DNA of 64,000 nucleotides, from contig NZ_BDBF01000029.1 of the NCBI RefSeq assembly GCF_001612845.1, positions 1-64,000 of the forward strand. The letters are read 5' to 3'. The translations under genes and the position numbers were made by a program. Below, piece after piece: positions 49,585-58,742 of the stretch. Every line of letters starts with the position of its first letter. The first letter of the stretch is position 1. The notes under the pieces are model-generated. The model was not told where the DNA came from and did not search any database. It saw nothing but the letters and a program-made list of their open reading frames with translations. This stretch comes from Nocardia elegans NBRC 108235 (lineage in GTDB: Bacteria; Actinomycetota; Actinomycetes; Mycobacteriales; Mycobacteriaceae).

Positions 49585-50934
49585 GTGAGTGTCATGGTGG
49601 CGCAGGCCGAACCGCCGCGGCTGGAGCACGAATCCGAGACGGCGGCGGGCTGGAAACCGCTCACCCGGGTGGCCTTTCGGTTCACGTTCCTGTACTTCGG
49701 GTTGTTCTGTCTGATCTATCCGCAGATCGTCTTCGCCTTCACCGGCTGGTTCGGCCGCTGGCTCGACGCCGACGCGGTGTTGTGGCAACCGCGCTTGCTG
49801 CGCCCGGTGCTGGAGTGGGTGGGGCGCACGGTCTTCGGAGTGCATCCGGTGCTGAGTCCCAACGGCAGCGGTGATCAGACGATTCTGTGGGTGCTGGTGT
49901 TCTGCATCCTGGTCGTCGCCCTCGCGGGCACGCTGATCTGGACGTTGCTGGACCGCCGTCGCACCGATTACCGGCGCCTGGCCGGGTGGTTCCTGCTGTT
50001 CCTCCGGTTGTGTGTGGCCGGTCAGATGCTCAACTACGGGTTCGCCAAGGTCATCCCCACCCAGATGCCCGAACCGATGCTGTCGACGTTGCTCGAGCCG
50101 TACGGCAATCTGACCCCGATGGGGGTGCTGTGGAATCAGGTCGGGATGAGCCCGGCCTACGAGATCCTGCTCGGCTCCGCGGAATTGCTGGCCGGGATAC
50201 TGCTGTTCGTTCCGCGCACGGCGACGGTGGGCGCGATGCTGACGCTGGTGAGCATGGCGCAGGTCTTCGTGCTCAACATGACCTTCGACGTGCCGGTCAA
50301 GATCCTGTCCGGACATCTGATGCTGATGTCGATGGTATTGCTCGCGCCGCAGGCGCGGCGGCTACTGGATGTGCTGGTGCTCGATCGCCCGGTTGCGAGC
50401 TCGACGGCGCCGTACCCGTTCCGCACCCGGAGGGCACGATGGATCGCGGCGCTGGTGCAGGTCGGCATCGGGGTCTGGGTGGCGGTGGCTCTGACCCACG
50501 TGAGCCTGCAGTTGTGGGACGAGGGTCCGGGCCGGACGAAACCGCCGCTGTACGGCATCTGGCAGGTCGACGAATTCAGTCGCGACGGGCAGCCGGTTCC
50601 GCCGCTGCTCACGGACCCGGACCGGTGGCAGCGCGCGGTATTCGACGTCGCCGGCGTCATGCAGTATCAGCGAATGGACGGGACGCTGGTGCCCATGCAG
50701 GTGCGAGTAGACACCGGCGCACATCGCCTGGACCTGCATGCCGTGCCCGCCACCGCGGGACACTCCGTGACCGCCGGCGGCTTCGCGTACGACCAGCAGG
50801 GCCCGGACCGGCTGCGGTTCACCGGAGATCTGGACGGACATCCGGTGACGGTGACCTTCCGGCGTCAGGACCCGGACGCCTTCCCACAGCGCAGCCGCGG
50901 CTTCCACTGGATCCAGGACGCGCCCGGGGAGTGA
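49585..50934 (+). CDS. DoxX-family membrane protein
   Basis: 449 residues from the GTG at 49585, with GAGGAG upstream. About seven transmembrane helices in residues 35-330, including RFTFLYFGLFCLIYPQIVF, MLNYGFAKVIPTQMPEPML (the DoxX-type segment) and SAELLAGILLFVPRTATVGA. The soluble C-terminal 130 residues are beta-rich with GIWQVDEFSRDGQPVPPLL. Members have been linked with quinol or thiosulfate chemistry, but no function is assigned. Stop lies 2 bp from a convergent gene's stop. Confidence 0.8.
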   Translation: MSVMVAQAEPPRLEHESETAAGWKPLTRVAFRFTFLYFGLFCLIYPQIVFAFTGWFGRWLDADAVLWQPRLLRPVLEWVGRTVFGVHPVLSPNGSGDQTILWVLVFCILVVALAGTLIWTLLDRRRTDYRRLAGWFLLFLRLCVAGQMLNYGFAKVIPTQMPEPMLSTLLEPYGNLTPMGVLWNQVGMSPAYEILLGSAELLAGILLFVPRTATVGAMLTLVSMAQVFVLNMTFDVPVKILSGHLMLMSMVLLAPQARRLLDVLVLDRPVASSTAPYPFRTRRARWIAALVQVGIGVWVAVALTHVSLQLWDEGPGRTKPPLYGIWQVDEFSRDGQPVPPLLTDPDRWQRAVFDVAGVMQYQRMDGTLVPMQVRVDTGAHRLDLHAVPATAGHSVTAGGFAYDQQGPDRLRFTGDLDGHPVTVTFRRQDPDAFPQRSRGFHWIQDAPGE

Positions 50935-50936
50935 GG

Positions 50937-51905
50937 TCAGCCGGCCGCCGCGCCGATCTGGTTGGCCCAGTGCGGATTCGGGGCGTAGAACTCCCCGGTG
51001 CCGGGGGCGAAGGCGGCCGCCGCCCCGGCGCATCCCCACAGCCGCGCCACCAGCCAAGCGGTCGGATAGCCGAGGTAGCCGTACACGCCCGCGGTACACG
51101 GCGACGAGGCCCGGGCGCAGTCCGGTTGCCCTTGAACGTCGTTGTGATTGGGGCCGACCAAGGTGCCCCACACCTTCGTCACCGATCCCGGGGTGGCCTC
51201 GTAGTAGTCCTGGTTGGACTGCAGTCCCGGAAGTGCCCACAGCTTCTGCGAGGGGGAGATCAGCGCGTCGTCGGAGCCGTTGACGAAGAACACCGAACCG
51301 CCGCCCAGGCGGCGAGTGTCGGTGCAGCTCAATCTGTTCGAGCAGAACGACTGGGCGGGCAACTCGATCGGCACGGCGGTGCGAATCAGCCCGCCGGAAT
51401 CGATCATCGCGTTGAGCACCCCGGTGGCGCCTTGGGAATGACCGACGGCGCCGATCGCCGCGGTGTCGAGCCGATCGTGGAACACGCTCGCCGGATCGGC
51501 GGCCCGCTCGACGAGGTATCGCGCCGCCCCGGCGATGTCGACGCCCGTGCCGGTACTGCGATTCTCGGTCGCGATCACCACGAATCCCCACGAAGCCAGA
51601 TGCCGCAGCAGATAGGCGTATTGGCGAGGTTGGGCGGCCGTGCCGTTACCCCAGGTGATGATCGGATGGCGGGGGCCGCGCGCGGCGACATCGGTGGGAT
51701 ACCAGATGTCGTAGGCGGCGCCGGTGCTGTCGCAGCAGCCGAATTCGTAGTGCTCGGTGACCTGCCACGGGCCGGGCTCCAGGTAGCGGGCCTCGGTCGG
51801 GCCGCTCGCGCGGTAGGGGTCGGCCGCGTACGCGGTGGCGGCCACCGCGGCGGCGACCGCGACCGTCACCAGCACGGTCAGAACCTGCAGCACGGCTCGT
51901 CGCAT
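50937..51905 (-). CDS. secreted alpha/beta hydrolase
   Basis: 322 residues from the ATG at 51903-51905. A clean signal peptide (VLQVLTVLVTVAVAAAVAATAYAADP) marks export. Nucleophile elbow GAVGHSQGATG, acid NGSDD and histidine in GPNHNDVQGQ form the catalytic triad region. Ten or so Cys residues suggest disulfides, as in cutinase-like polyester hydrolases. Likely an extracellular esterase; substrate unknown. Convergent with the DoxX gene, 2 bp apart, without a visible terminator. Confidence 0.82.
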   Translation of the reverse strand: MRRAVLQVLTVLVTVAVAAAVAATAYAADPYRASGPTEARYLEPGPWQVTEHYEFGCCDSTGAAYDIWYPTDVAARGPRHPIITWGNGTAAQPRQYAYLLRHLASWGFVVIATENRSTGTGVDIAGAARYLVERAADPASVFHDRLDTAAIGAVGHSQGATGVLNAMIDSGGLIRTAVPIELPAQSFCSNRLSCTDTRRLGGGSVFFVNGSDDALISPSQKLWALPGLQSNQDYYEATPGSVTKVWGTLVGPNHNDVQGQPDCARASSPCTAGVYGYLGYPTAWLVARLWGCAGAAAAFAPGTGEFYAPNPHWANQIGAAAG

Positions 51906-51993
51906 GTTCGCAGCATAGAACCGGGCCGGACACACCGTGACGGAACGACGGCCGGTGGGAATGAGTGTGCGTGGCAGCGGGTTGTGCCGTGGC

Positions 51994-52401
51994 ATGGGTG
52001 TAGAACTCTCCGACGACCTGAAGAAGATCCTCGACGACACAAAGGTTTTCGCCACGCTCGCGACGATCGGCCGCGACGGGCAGCCGCACCTGACCGTCAC
52101 CTGGCTGCTGCGGGAGGGGGAGGAGTTGGTGTACTCCACCACCGTGTCGCGTCAGCAGTACAAGAACGTGGTGCGCGACCCGCGGGTGACGATCATGATC
52201 AACCCGCCGGACAATCCGTACGTCTACGCCGAGATCCGCGGCACCGCCACCGTCGTCCCCGATCCGGAGAAGGCTCTGCCCGATCGGCTGTCGGTGAAAT
52301 ACACCGGCCTGCCCTATATCGAATTCAATCCCGCCTCCGTCGACGACGCCGAGCGAGTGGTCGTGCGGGTGACCCCGGAACGGATCAACGGCCGGCTCTG
52401 A
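51994..52401 (+). CDS. PPOX-class split-barrel flavin-dependent protein
   Basis: 135 residues from the ATG at 51994. Split beta-barrel fold of the F420/FMN-binding PPOX class: FATLATIGRDGQPHLTVTWLL, then YSTTVSRQQYKNVVRDPRVT and YAEIRGTATVVPD. Actinobacterial members are usually F420-dependent reductases or FMN proteins; cofactor not determined. Divergent from the secreted hydrolase. Confidence 0.85.
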   Translation: MGVELSDDLKKILDDTKVFATLATIGRDGQPHLTVTWLLREGEELVYSTTVSRQQYKNVVRDPRVTIMINPPDNPYVYAEIRGTATVVPDPEKALPDRLSVKYTGLPYIEFNPASVDDAERVVVRVTPERINGRL

Positions 52402-52544
52402 TGCGACCGAATTCACCTCGTGTGATTTTGTGAGATGAGTCTCGACTGTGATACGGCGAGCGTTGCAGAGCCGGTGTAACCCCTGCAGGATGGCGGGAGC
52501 GGCAGCTTCCGTCGCGCCAACTTCGCAGGTAGAGGGAGTTTCTC

Positions 52545-53150
52545 TTGGCTTCGTCAGGTCGCAGACAGAGTAGACGCACGACGCGCCGGTCCGGGATGCG
52601 CGCGGCAGCCGCGGGTGCCGCCGCACTGGCGTTGCTCACCGGCACGGGTACCGGTGTCGCCGCCGCCCGGCCGGTCGGCGCGTTCGACGTCGGCGGGGCG
52701 ATCGAGAAGGAATACGACCGCGCCGGCGGCGGCGCCTTCTTCGGCAACCCGACCGGACCGGAATCCGACGCGAACGGCGGCAAATTCCAGGTCTTCGACC
52801 GCGGCTGCTCGATCTACTGGTCCGTGGGTACCGACGCCCATGCGATCTGCGGTCTGATCCGCGACAAATGGGGTTCGATGGGCTGGGAGAACAGCGCCCT
52901 CGGCTTCCCGCTCACCGACGAGGCCCAGGCCGGCAAGGACGGCAAGGCCCGCTTCAACCAGTTCCCCGGCGGCGTGATCTTCTGGTCGGCGAGTACCGGC
53001 GCGCACCCGGTCTGGGGTTCGATCCTCGGCATCTGGAACGGCAACAACGCCGACCGCGGCCGATACGGCCTGCCCACCAGCGACGAATACGACTACAACG
53101 GCGGCAAGGCCCAGGATTTCCAGGGCGGCCGGATCACCTGGAAGCCCTGA
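52545..53150 (+). CDS. secreted LGFP-repeat protein
   Basis: 201 residues from the TTG at 52545, chosen because AGGGAG lies 8 bases before it. An Arg-rich N-region and signal peptide (AAAAGAAALALLTGTGTGVAAARP) precede LGFP-type repeats: GGAFFGNPTGPESDANGGKFQVF, ENSALGFPLTDEAQAGKDGKARF (in parts) and GRYGLPTSDEYDYNGGKAQDF. LGFP repeats in mycolic-acid bacteria help anchor proteins to the cell envelope. No catalytic domain is fused, unlike many mycobacterial homologs. Confidence 0.85.
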   Translation: MASSGRRQSRRTTRRSGMRAAAAGAAALALLTGTGTGVAAARPVGAFDVGGAIEKEYDRAGGGAFFGNPTGPESDANGGKFQVFDRGCSIYWSVGTDAHAICGLIRDKWGSMGWENSALGFPLTDEAQAGKDGKARFNQFPGGVIFWSASTGAHPVWGSILGIWNGNNADRGRYGLPTSDEYDYNGGKAQDFQGGRITWKP

Positions 53151-53220
53151 TCTTCCGGGCATGCGGCGTCGCGACGGGTGATTGCGGAGTTCCCCCGGCC
53201 ACGCCGTAGGCTGAAACCTT

Positions 53221-54480
53221 GTGCCGAATACGACAGACGACCAGCAATCCGGTGACCCGAACTATGTCGTCGGGCTCGATCTGGCCGGCCGCCGCGTCGT
53301 CGTCGTGGGTGGCGGCTCGGTAGCCCAGCGCCGGCTCGGACTGCTCATCGCGAGCGGAGCCGATATCGAGGTGATCAGCCGGACGGTCACTCCCGCGGTG
53401 GAGGCGATGGCCACCTCCGGTCAATTGCGCATCTCCCAGCGGGCCTACGCCGATGGCGATCTCGACGGCGCCTGGTACGCGATCGCCTGCACCGACGAGC
53501 CCGAGACCAACGCTGCCGTGGTCGAGGAAGCCACCCGCCGCCGCATCTTCTGCGTGCGCGCCGACAATGCCCGGCTCGGCACCGCCGTGACTCCGGCCAG
53601 CGCCCGTTACGACGGGCTGACGCTCGCGGTGCTGGCCAGTGGACGGCACCGTCGTTCGGCCGCGGTGCGGACCGCGCTGCTGGAAGCCCTGCAATCGGGC
53701 GTGGTCATCGACGACTCCGAGCCCGTGGCGCCCGGTGTCGCGCTGGTCGGTGGCGGTCCGGGCGACCCCGATCTGATCACCGTGCGCGGCCGTCGGCTGC
53801 TGGCCCGCGCCGATCTGGTCGTCGCGGACCGGCTGGCGCCGCCGGAACTGCTGGCCGAACTCGGACCGCATGTGGAGGTCGTCGACGCGGCGAAGATCCC
53901 GTACGGCCGGGCGATGGCGCAGGAGGCGATCAACACCGCCCTCGTCGAGGGCGCCAAGGCGGGCAAATTCGTCGTCCGGCTCAAGGGCGGCGACCCGTAC
54001 GTATTCGGCCGCGGCTACGAGGAACTCGAGGCGTGCGTGGACGCCGGGGTCCCGGTGACCGTGGTTCCCGGTGTCACCTCCGCGATCTCGGTGCCGGCGC
54101 TGGCCGGCATTCCGGTGACCCACCGCGGTGTCACCCACGAATTCGTGGTGGTGAGCGGGCACATTCCGCCCGATCACCCGGATTCGCTGGTGGACTGGCC
54201 GGCCCTGGCCCGGTTGCGCGGCACTCTCGTGCTGCTGATGGGGGTGGAACGCATCGAGAAGTTCGCCGCCGCACTCGTCGACGGTGGCCGCGCCGCCGAT
54301 ACGCCCGTCACCGTCGTGCAGGAGGGCAGCCTGCGCACGCAGCGGATCGTGCGCGCGGATCTGTCCACGGTCGCCGAACGCGTCCGCGCCGAGGGCATCC
54401 GGCCGCCGGCGATCATCGTCGTCGGCCCGACCGCGGGCTTCACCGCGGGCGCGCCGGATGCCGTCGAGCAGGCCGGTTAG
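53221..54480 (+). CDS. cysG: siroheme synthase / uroporphyrinogen-III C-methyltransferase fusion
   Basis: 419 residues from the GTG at 53221. N-terminal precorrin-2 dehydrogenase Rossmann domain (GRRVVVVGGGSVAQRRLGLL) and C-terminal SUMT with VGGGPGDPDLITVRGRRLL, KIPYGRAMAQEAIN and VRLKGGDPYVFGRGYEEL. It methylates uroporphyrinogen III and oxidises precorrin-2, the branch point to siroheme and cobalamin. It corresponds to Rv2847c and would normally sit beside cobB; here seven accessory genes intervene. Confidence 0.93.
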   Translation: MPNTTDDQQSGDPNYVVGLDLAGRRVVVVGGGSVAQRRLGLLIASGADIEVISRTVTPAVEAMATSGQLRISQRAYADGDLDGAWYAIACTDEPETNAAVVEEATRRRIFCVRADNARLGTAVTPASARYDGLTLAVLASGRHRRSAAVRTALLEALQSGVVIDDSEPVAPGVALVGGGPGDPDLITVRGRRLLARADLVVADRLAPPELLAELGPHVEVVDAAKIPYGRAMAQEAINTALVEGAKAGKFVVRLKGGDPYVFGRGYEELEACVDAGVPVTVVPGVTSAISVPALAGIPVTHRGVTHEFVVVSGHIPPDHPDSLVDWPALARLRGTLVLLMGVERIEKFAAALVDGGRAADTPVTVVQEGSLRTQRIVRADLSTVAERVRAEGIRPPAIIVVGPTAGFTAGAPDAVEQAG

Positions 54481-54574
54481 GCCCGCGGTGCGTGCCCGGG
54501 ACAGGGGCACAGCCCGCTCGAGCGACCCGCGGAAAGCGCGAGTACGCGTTGGGCTGGCCGGTGCCGATATCCGT

Positions 54575-54590
54575 TACAGTGAGTCACTGT
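54575..54590. promoter_or_regulatory. operator-like inverted repeat over the -10 and start of the MFS gene
   Basis: ACAGTGA-G-TCACTGT (54576-54590) is a perfect 7+1+7 inverted repeat. Its left arm overlaps a -10-like TACAGT (54575-54580) and its right arm runs into the GTG start at 54589. A repressor bound here would block initiation. The geometry also suggests a leaderless mRNA. Confidence 0.6.
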
Positions 54591-56073
54591 GCTCGATAAC
54601 CCCGCTGCGACGATGCAATATCCGGTGACGAAGCGGGCCTTCGGGCTGCCGATCCTGGTCCTGTCCGGCCTGCAGTTGATGGTCGTGCTGGACGGCACGG
54701 TCGTGATCCTGGCGCTGCCGGCCCTGCAACGCCATCTGGGCCTGACCAGTTCGGGCAGTGCGTGGACGGTGACCGCCTACGGCCTCACCTACGGCGGGCT
54801 GATGCTGCTCGGCGGGCGCCTCGGCGACTCGTTCGGTCGCAAAAAGATGCTGCTGCTCGGTGTGTCGTTCTTCACCCTCGCCTCACTGCTGTGTGGGCTG
54901 GCGCAGAACGAGGCCATGTTGATCGGCGCGCGGGCCCTGCAGGGCACCGGCGCCGCGATCGCCGCACCCGTGGCGATGGCGCTGGTGGTCAGTACCTTCG
55001 CGCCCGGACCGCCGCGCAATCAGGCGATCGCCATCTTCGGGTCGATGATGGGCGTGGGTTCGGTCGGCGGTCTCGTCGTCGGTGGCGCCCTCGCCGAATG
55101 GAACTGGCGGCTGATCTTCCTGATCAACGTGCCGATCGGACTGTTGATCATCCTGGGCGCGGCGTTCCAGCTGCACGATTCGGCCCACCATCGACTGCCC
55201 CTGGACGTGCGCGGCGCCTTCCTCGGCACCCTGGGCTGCGTCGGTGTGGTGTTCGGCGCGACCGAGGGGCCCGATCTCGGCTGGACCAGCCCGTATGTCA
55301 TCGGCGCGCTGATCGCCGGATTGCTGCTGCTGGTGGCGTTCGTGCTGGCCGAACGGTCCGCCGTCAATCCGCTGCTGCCGCTCACTCTCTTCCGCGATCG
55401 TGACCGCTCGATCACGTTCATCGCCCTGCTGCTGGGCTCCGGCGTCCTCGGCGCGATGACCTATTTCGTCGCGCAGTTCCTGCAGAACGTCGTCGGCTAC
55501 AGCCCGCTCGTCGCCGGTCTGGCCTCGATCCCGTTCACGATCGGCGCCGGCATCGGCACCGGCGTGGCGTCCAAGGCCGCGTTGATGATCCGGCCGCGGT
55601 GGCTGCTCGCCGGTGCGGCGGCCGTGCTGGCCGGGGCCCTGTTCTTCGGCTCCACCCTGGATCGCTACGTCGAATATCTGCCGACGCTGCTGGTGCTGCT
55701 GGCGGTGGTCGGTATGGCGATCGGTTTCGTGATCGTGGTCGGGCCGCTGTGCCTGCTGGTAGGCGTACCGGTGAACGAGGTCGGCCCGCTGTCGGCGATC
55801 GGCCAGATGATCCTCACCCTCGGCACCCCGTTCGCGGTCGGCCTGCTGACGCCGCTGGCGGCCTCGCGCACGCTCTCACTCGGCGGCCGGACCGATCGAA
55901 CCTCGAATCTGACGCCCACCGAGGTGGCGGCGCTGTCCAGCGGTTACACCTTCGTGTTGCTCATCTGCGCTATCGGCGCCGTGATCATCGGGCTGCTGGT
56001 GCTCACTCTGCGTTACACCCCGCAGCAACTCGCCCAAGCCCAGCACGCGCAGGAGGAAGCGCAGCAGGTATAG
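54589..56073 (+). CDS. efpA: MFS multidrug transporter, EfpA/QacA type (14 helices)
   Basis: 494 residues, 14 transmembrane helices of the DHA2 family: FGLPILVLSGLQLMVVLDGTVVILALPALQ (in parts LVLSGLQLMVVLDGTVVILA) is the EfpA-like helix 1 motif C/D region, and GGRLGDSFGRKKML is motif A. It corresponds to Rv2846c next to cysG and proS. GTG at 54589 is used; an ATG at 54613 (MQYPVTKRAFG) is an alternative. Both lack a ribosome site, consistent with leaderless translation. Confidence 0.9.
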   Translation: MLDNPAATMQYPVTKRAFGLPILVLSGLQLMVVLDGTVVILALPALQRHLGLTSSGSAWTVTAYGLTYGGLMLLGGRLGDSFGRKKMLLLGVSFFTLASLLCGLAQNEAMLIGARALQGTGAAIAAPVAMALVVSTFAPGPPRNQAIAIFGSMMGVGSVGGLVVGGALAEWNWRLIFLINVPIGLLIILGAAFQLHDSAHHRLPLDVRGAFLGTLGCVGVVFGATEGPDLGWTSPYVIGALIAGLLLLVAFVLAERSAVNPLLPLTLFRDRDRSITFIALLLGSGVLGAMTYFVAQFLQNVVGYSPLVAGLASIPFTIGAGIGTGVASKAALMIRPRWLLAGAAAVLAGALFFGSTLDRYVEYLPTLLVLLAVVGMAIGFVIVVGPLCLLVGVPVNEVGPLSAIGQMILTLGTPFAVGLLTPLAASRTLSLGGRTDRTSNLTPTEVAALSSGYTFVLLICAIGAVIIGLLVLTLRYTPQQLAQAQHAQEEAQQV

Positions 56074-56095
56074 CCGTCTCGGCGGCGCGCGCGTC

Positions 56096-56491
56096 TCAGC
56101 GGCGATCGAACAGTTCCAGTAATTCGGTCCTGCCGAAGACGGTCGCCGATTCCCGAGCCGACGGTGTGCCCGCATCCGGATCGGCTCCGGCCGCCAGCAG
56201 GGCCTTCAGGATGTCGTCCTCGCCTTTGAACACCGCTCCCGCGGCCGGGGTCTGGCCGCGGTCGTTGGCGCGATCGGGATCCGCGCCGCGTTCGAGCAGT
56301 GCGGTCACGGCCGTCTGCTGCCCGTGGTAGGCGGCCAGCATCAGCAAGGTGTCGCCCTTGTCGTTGCACAGATTCACCGGGACGCCCGCGTCGATATACG
56401 CCGCGAGCGTCGCGGCTTCGCCCGTGCGGGCCAGCTCGAAGAGCTTGGTCGCGAGTTCGACCAGGTCCGGATCCACACCGTCGGTAGGCAC
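56096..56491 (-). CDS. ankyrin-repeat protein
   Basis: 131 residues, three to four ankyrin repeats: VPVNLCNDKGDTLLMLAAYHG, ADPDRANDRGQTPAAGAVFKG and ADPDAGTPSARESATVFG. No other domain. Start ATG at 56489-56491. Ankyrin repeats mediate protein contacts; partner unknown. It is convergent with the MFS gene with only about 20 bp between. Confidence 0.85.
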   Translation of the reverse strand: MPTDGVDPDLVELATKLFELARTGEAATLAAYIDAGVPVNLCNDKGDTLLMLAAYHGQQTAVTALLERGADPDRANDRGQTPAAGAVFKGEDDILKALLAAGADPDAGTPSARESATVFGRTELLELFDRR

Positions 56492-56570
56492 GGGCCATTA
56501 CTACCACGGCGGGGCGACGGTCCGGCGAAGCGGCGACCTGCCTCCGATCGGTCCGGCGCGCGGCGCCCGA

Positions 56571-58529
56571 TCAGTTGTATGAGCGCGCGACCCCGTCGAG
56601 AAGATGTTCCAGGGTGTCGTAGGTCGGAGTGTCGACGACGTCGACCACATCCGGAGCGACCGGAATGTGGTGTTCGGCGGTGACGGCGGTGAACTGGGAC
56701 GGATCGGCGGTACGGAAGCCGTGCTCGGCGGCCAGGCGCTGCAGTTCGGGATCGGTGCTCAGCAGCTGCCCGACCCGGTCGCCGGTAGCGGTCAACGGGA
56801 CCAGCGTGTGCCGGGACAGGACCGTCGGAGACGGGTACAGCATCACCGCGTCGGCGGGCAGCTTGCCGGCGACGGCGGCCTCCACGAATTGCGATTCGTA
56901 GCCCCACACCATGGGCGTGGGACCCATTCCCGCAGTGAGGTATTCGCCGAACGGACCCGCGCTGGAATTCTCGGTGTACCCCTGTTTGGTGAACAGCCGC
57001 GACACCTTCGACAGCACGAAATTCTCGGCGGCCGGACCCTGCACGATCGCGTCGTCGTTGGCGACGTAGGCGGCCACCGCCAGATACATCGCCGCCGAAT
57101 TGGAGGTCCGCGGATCGGTGGTCGAGATCAACACGTTCTTGCGCACCGGATAGGCGGTGTTGGCCTCCAGTTGATCCCACTGGGTGCCTTGCTGCGTGAG
57201 ATCGAGATACCGCCGCATATCGAAGGCGGGCACAGTCCCCGGACGGGCGATTCCCGCACGTGCGAGCAGGTCCACGATCGGCCGGAAACTGGCGACCACC
57301 ATCGGCGAGGAGAACGGCGTGTATTTCGCGGTGATCCCGCGTTCGCGCTGAATTCGTTCGGCGGCCAGGCTGCTCGACGGAAAGGCGAAGTCGTCACCGT
57401 CCAGCTTCACCGACGTCGCGATCTGCCGCGATCCGGCCGGGTCCACCTCCAGCCGAATTCCCTTGCGCGCCAGTGCGTCCACCACGCGGGGATCGGTGAA
57501 GAAGCCCATTTTCTCCGACCCGACCACGCCGTGCGCGGTGATCAGCGCGGGAGCCGGGGCGGGGGAGCCGCTGTCGCCGCCGCGAAAGCCGAAGGCCACA
57601 ACGAGCACGACGACTACGACGACCACGGCGGCGGCTACGGCCAGGACCCGTGGCTGTCGCAATGCGGTTACCAGGCCCGCTGTGCCCGCTCCACCGGAGG
57701 CCGGGCTCGTCGCGGCCGCGCGCTCCGGTTCCGGTTCTGCTGCAGCGTCACTCGCGGACGGTGTGGCGGCCACGATCTCCTGTTTCGTCGGTTCGACGGG
57801 GGAGTGGCCGGGTGTGACCGCGACGTCGGATGTCGCGGAACCCGTCGGCGAGGCGAGGTCTTTCCGCTCGTCCGCCGTGGACTCGACCGGAGCCTCAGCG
57901 GCTACGGCGGGAAGCGAATCGTGTTGGTCTGTACTGCTTTCGATGACGTCGGTACCGGGCAGGTCGGGGTCCGGGTCGCCGCTGTGTGCGATGTCGCCGG
58001 GGCGCGGCGAATCCGCCTCGCCGGGTGCGGGTTCCGAGGCGTCGGCGTCTTCCGCGACGGTTTCGGTCGCCGATTCCGCGACGGCGCTCGGGACGTCATC
58101 GGCAGGCGCGGGCATGTCATCGGCAGACGCGGCGTCGGCGGGCACGGAGGTCGCATCGGCGGGCGCAGGCGCAGCGTCGGTAGGCGCGACTTCGGTGGGC
58201 GCGGCGTCGGTGGGCGCGGCGTCGGTGGCGTCCTCCTCGATCGAGGGCGCCGACACCCGTTCCGGAACAACCGGCGCATCCGCGTAGTCGAGTTCGTGCG
58301 AACGGTCGTCGGCCTTGGGCTGCGGAGGGGTGTGCTGCAATTCGCGGCGCACGATGCGTTCCACCAGAATCGGCACGAAATCGCGGACGGCGTGGCCGTC
58401 GAAGCGCCGGCGCACCTGGCCGACCATTTCCTCTACCAATTCCGGGGAATGGCTGCTGCCGTAATGGCCGACCAGCCGATCGGTCAACTGACGCAGTGCC
58501 TTTTCTTCACGGTCGGTGGCGTCACCCAC
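56571..58529 (-). CDS. membrane-anchored substrate-binding protein with three-helix-bundle N-terminus
   Basis: 652 residues from the GTG at 58527-58529, chosen because AGGAG lies 6 bases before it; an ATG at 58551 adds eight residues. Residues about 8-60 carry the three-helix-bundle module (LVEEMVGQVRRRFDGHAVRDF, then VPILVERIVRREL). Residues about 70-290 are an Ala/Asp/Pro/Glu/Thr-rich low-complexity segment with tandem repeats. One transmembrane helix (VLAVAAAVVVVVVVLVVAFGF, about 291-312) follows, then an extracellular type-2 periplasmic-binding-protein-like domain (320-652; VNG-like ITAHGVVGSEKMGFFTDPRVV). No permease is adjacent. Ligand unknown. Confidence 0.8.
   Translation of the reverse strand: MGDATDREEKALRQLTDRLVGHYGSSHSPELVEEMVGQVRRRFDGHAVRDFVPILVERIVRRELQHTPPQPKADDRSHELDYADAPVVPERVSAPSIEEDATDAAPTDAAPTEVAPTDAAPAPADATSVPADAASADDMPAPADDVPSAVAESATETVAEDADASEPAPGEADSPRPGDIAHSGDPDPDLPGTDVIESSTDQHDSLPAVAAEAPVESTADERKDLASPTGSATSDVAVTPGHSPVEPTKQEIVAATPSASDAAAEPEPERAAATSPASGGAGTAGLVTALRQPRVLAVAAAVVVVVVVLVVAFGFRGGDSGSPAPAPALITAHGVVGSEKMGFFTDPRVVDALARKGIRLEVDPAGSRQIATSVKLDGDDFAFPSSSLAAERIQRERGITAKYTPFSSPMVVASFRPIVDLLARAGIARPGTVPAFDMRRYLDLTQQGTQWDQLEANTAYPVRKNVLISTTDPRTSNSAAMYLAVAAYVANDDAIVQGPAAENFVLSKVSRLFTKQGYTENSSAGPFGEYLTAGMGPTPMVWGYESQFVEAAVAGKLPADAVMLYPSPTVLSRHTLVPLTATGDRVGQLLSTDPELQRLAAEHGFRTADPSQFTAVTAEHHIPVAPDVVDVVDTPTYDTLEHLLDGVARSYN
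58095..58240. repeat. short tandem repeats within the low-complexity segment
   Basis: Imperfect units of about 15-18 bases (for example GCGTCGGTGGGCGCG) encode repeated PTDA and PADA-type peptides in the cytoplasmic stalk of the protein at 56571-58529. Such repeats are prone to length change by slippage. Confidence 0.55.
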
Positions 58530-58742
58530 GCCGAACTCCTCGCCCAATCGCATCCCAACGGCAGCGGTCGGCCGGCCGCGCCGGAAATTACGATAGCGAG
58601 CCGGAATGCCCGTTCCGTGCCAGCGTGTTTCGGCCCGATGACGGTGAAATGCGCTGGTGGAGAGGCATTTTCCGGCGATTGTTCCCGTGGCTGGGCAGGC
58701 GCTATTCGGCTCGAATTACGTCGGCGGTCACCGAGAATTCAC

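Noticed and set aside
49887..52433. 848-codon open frame on the plus strand
   Set aside because: Shifted-frame shadow crossing the DoxX, hydrolase and PPOX genes, with no homology to any family.
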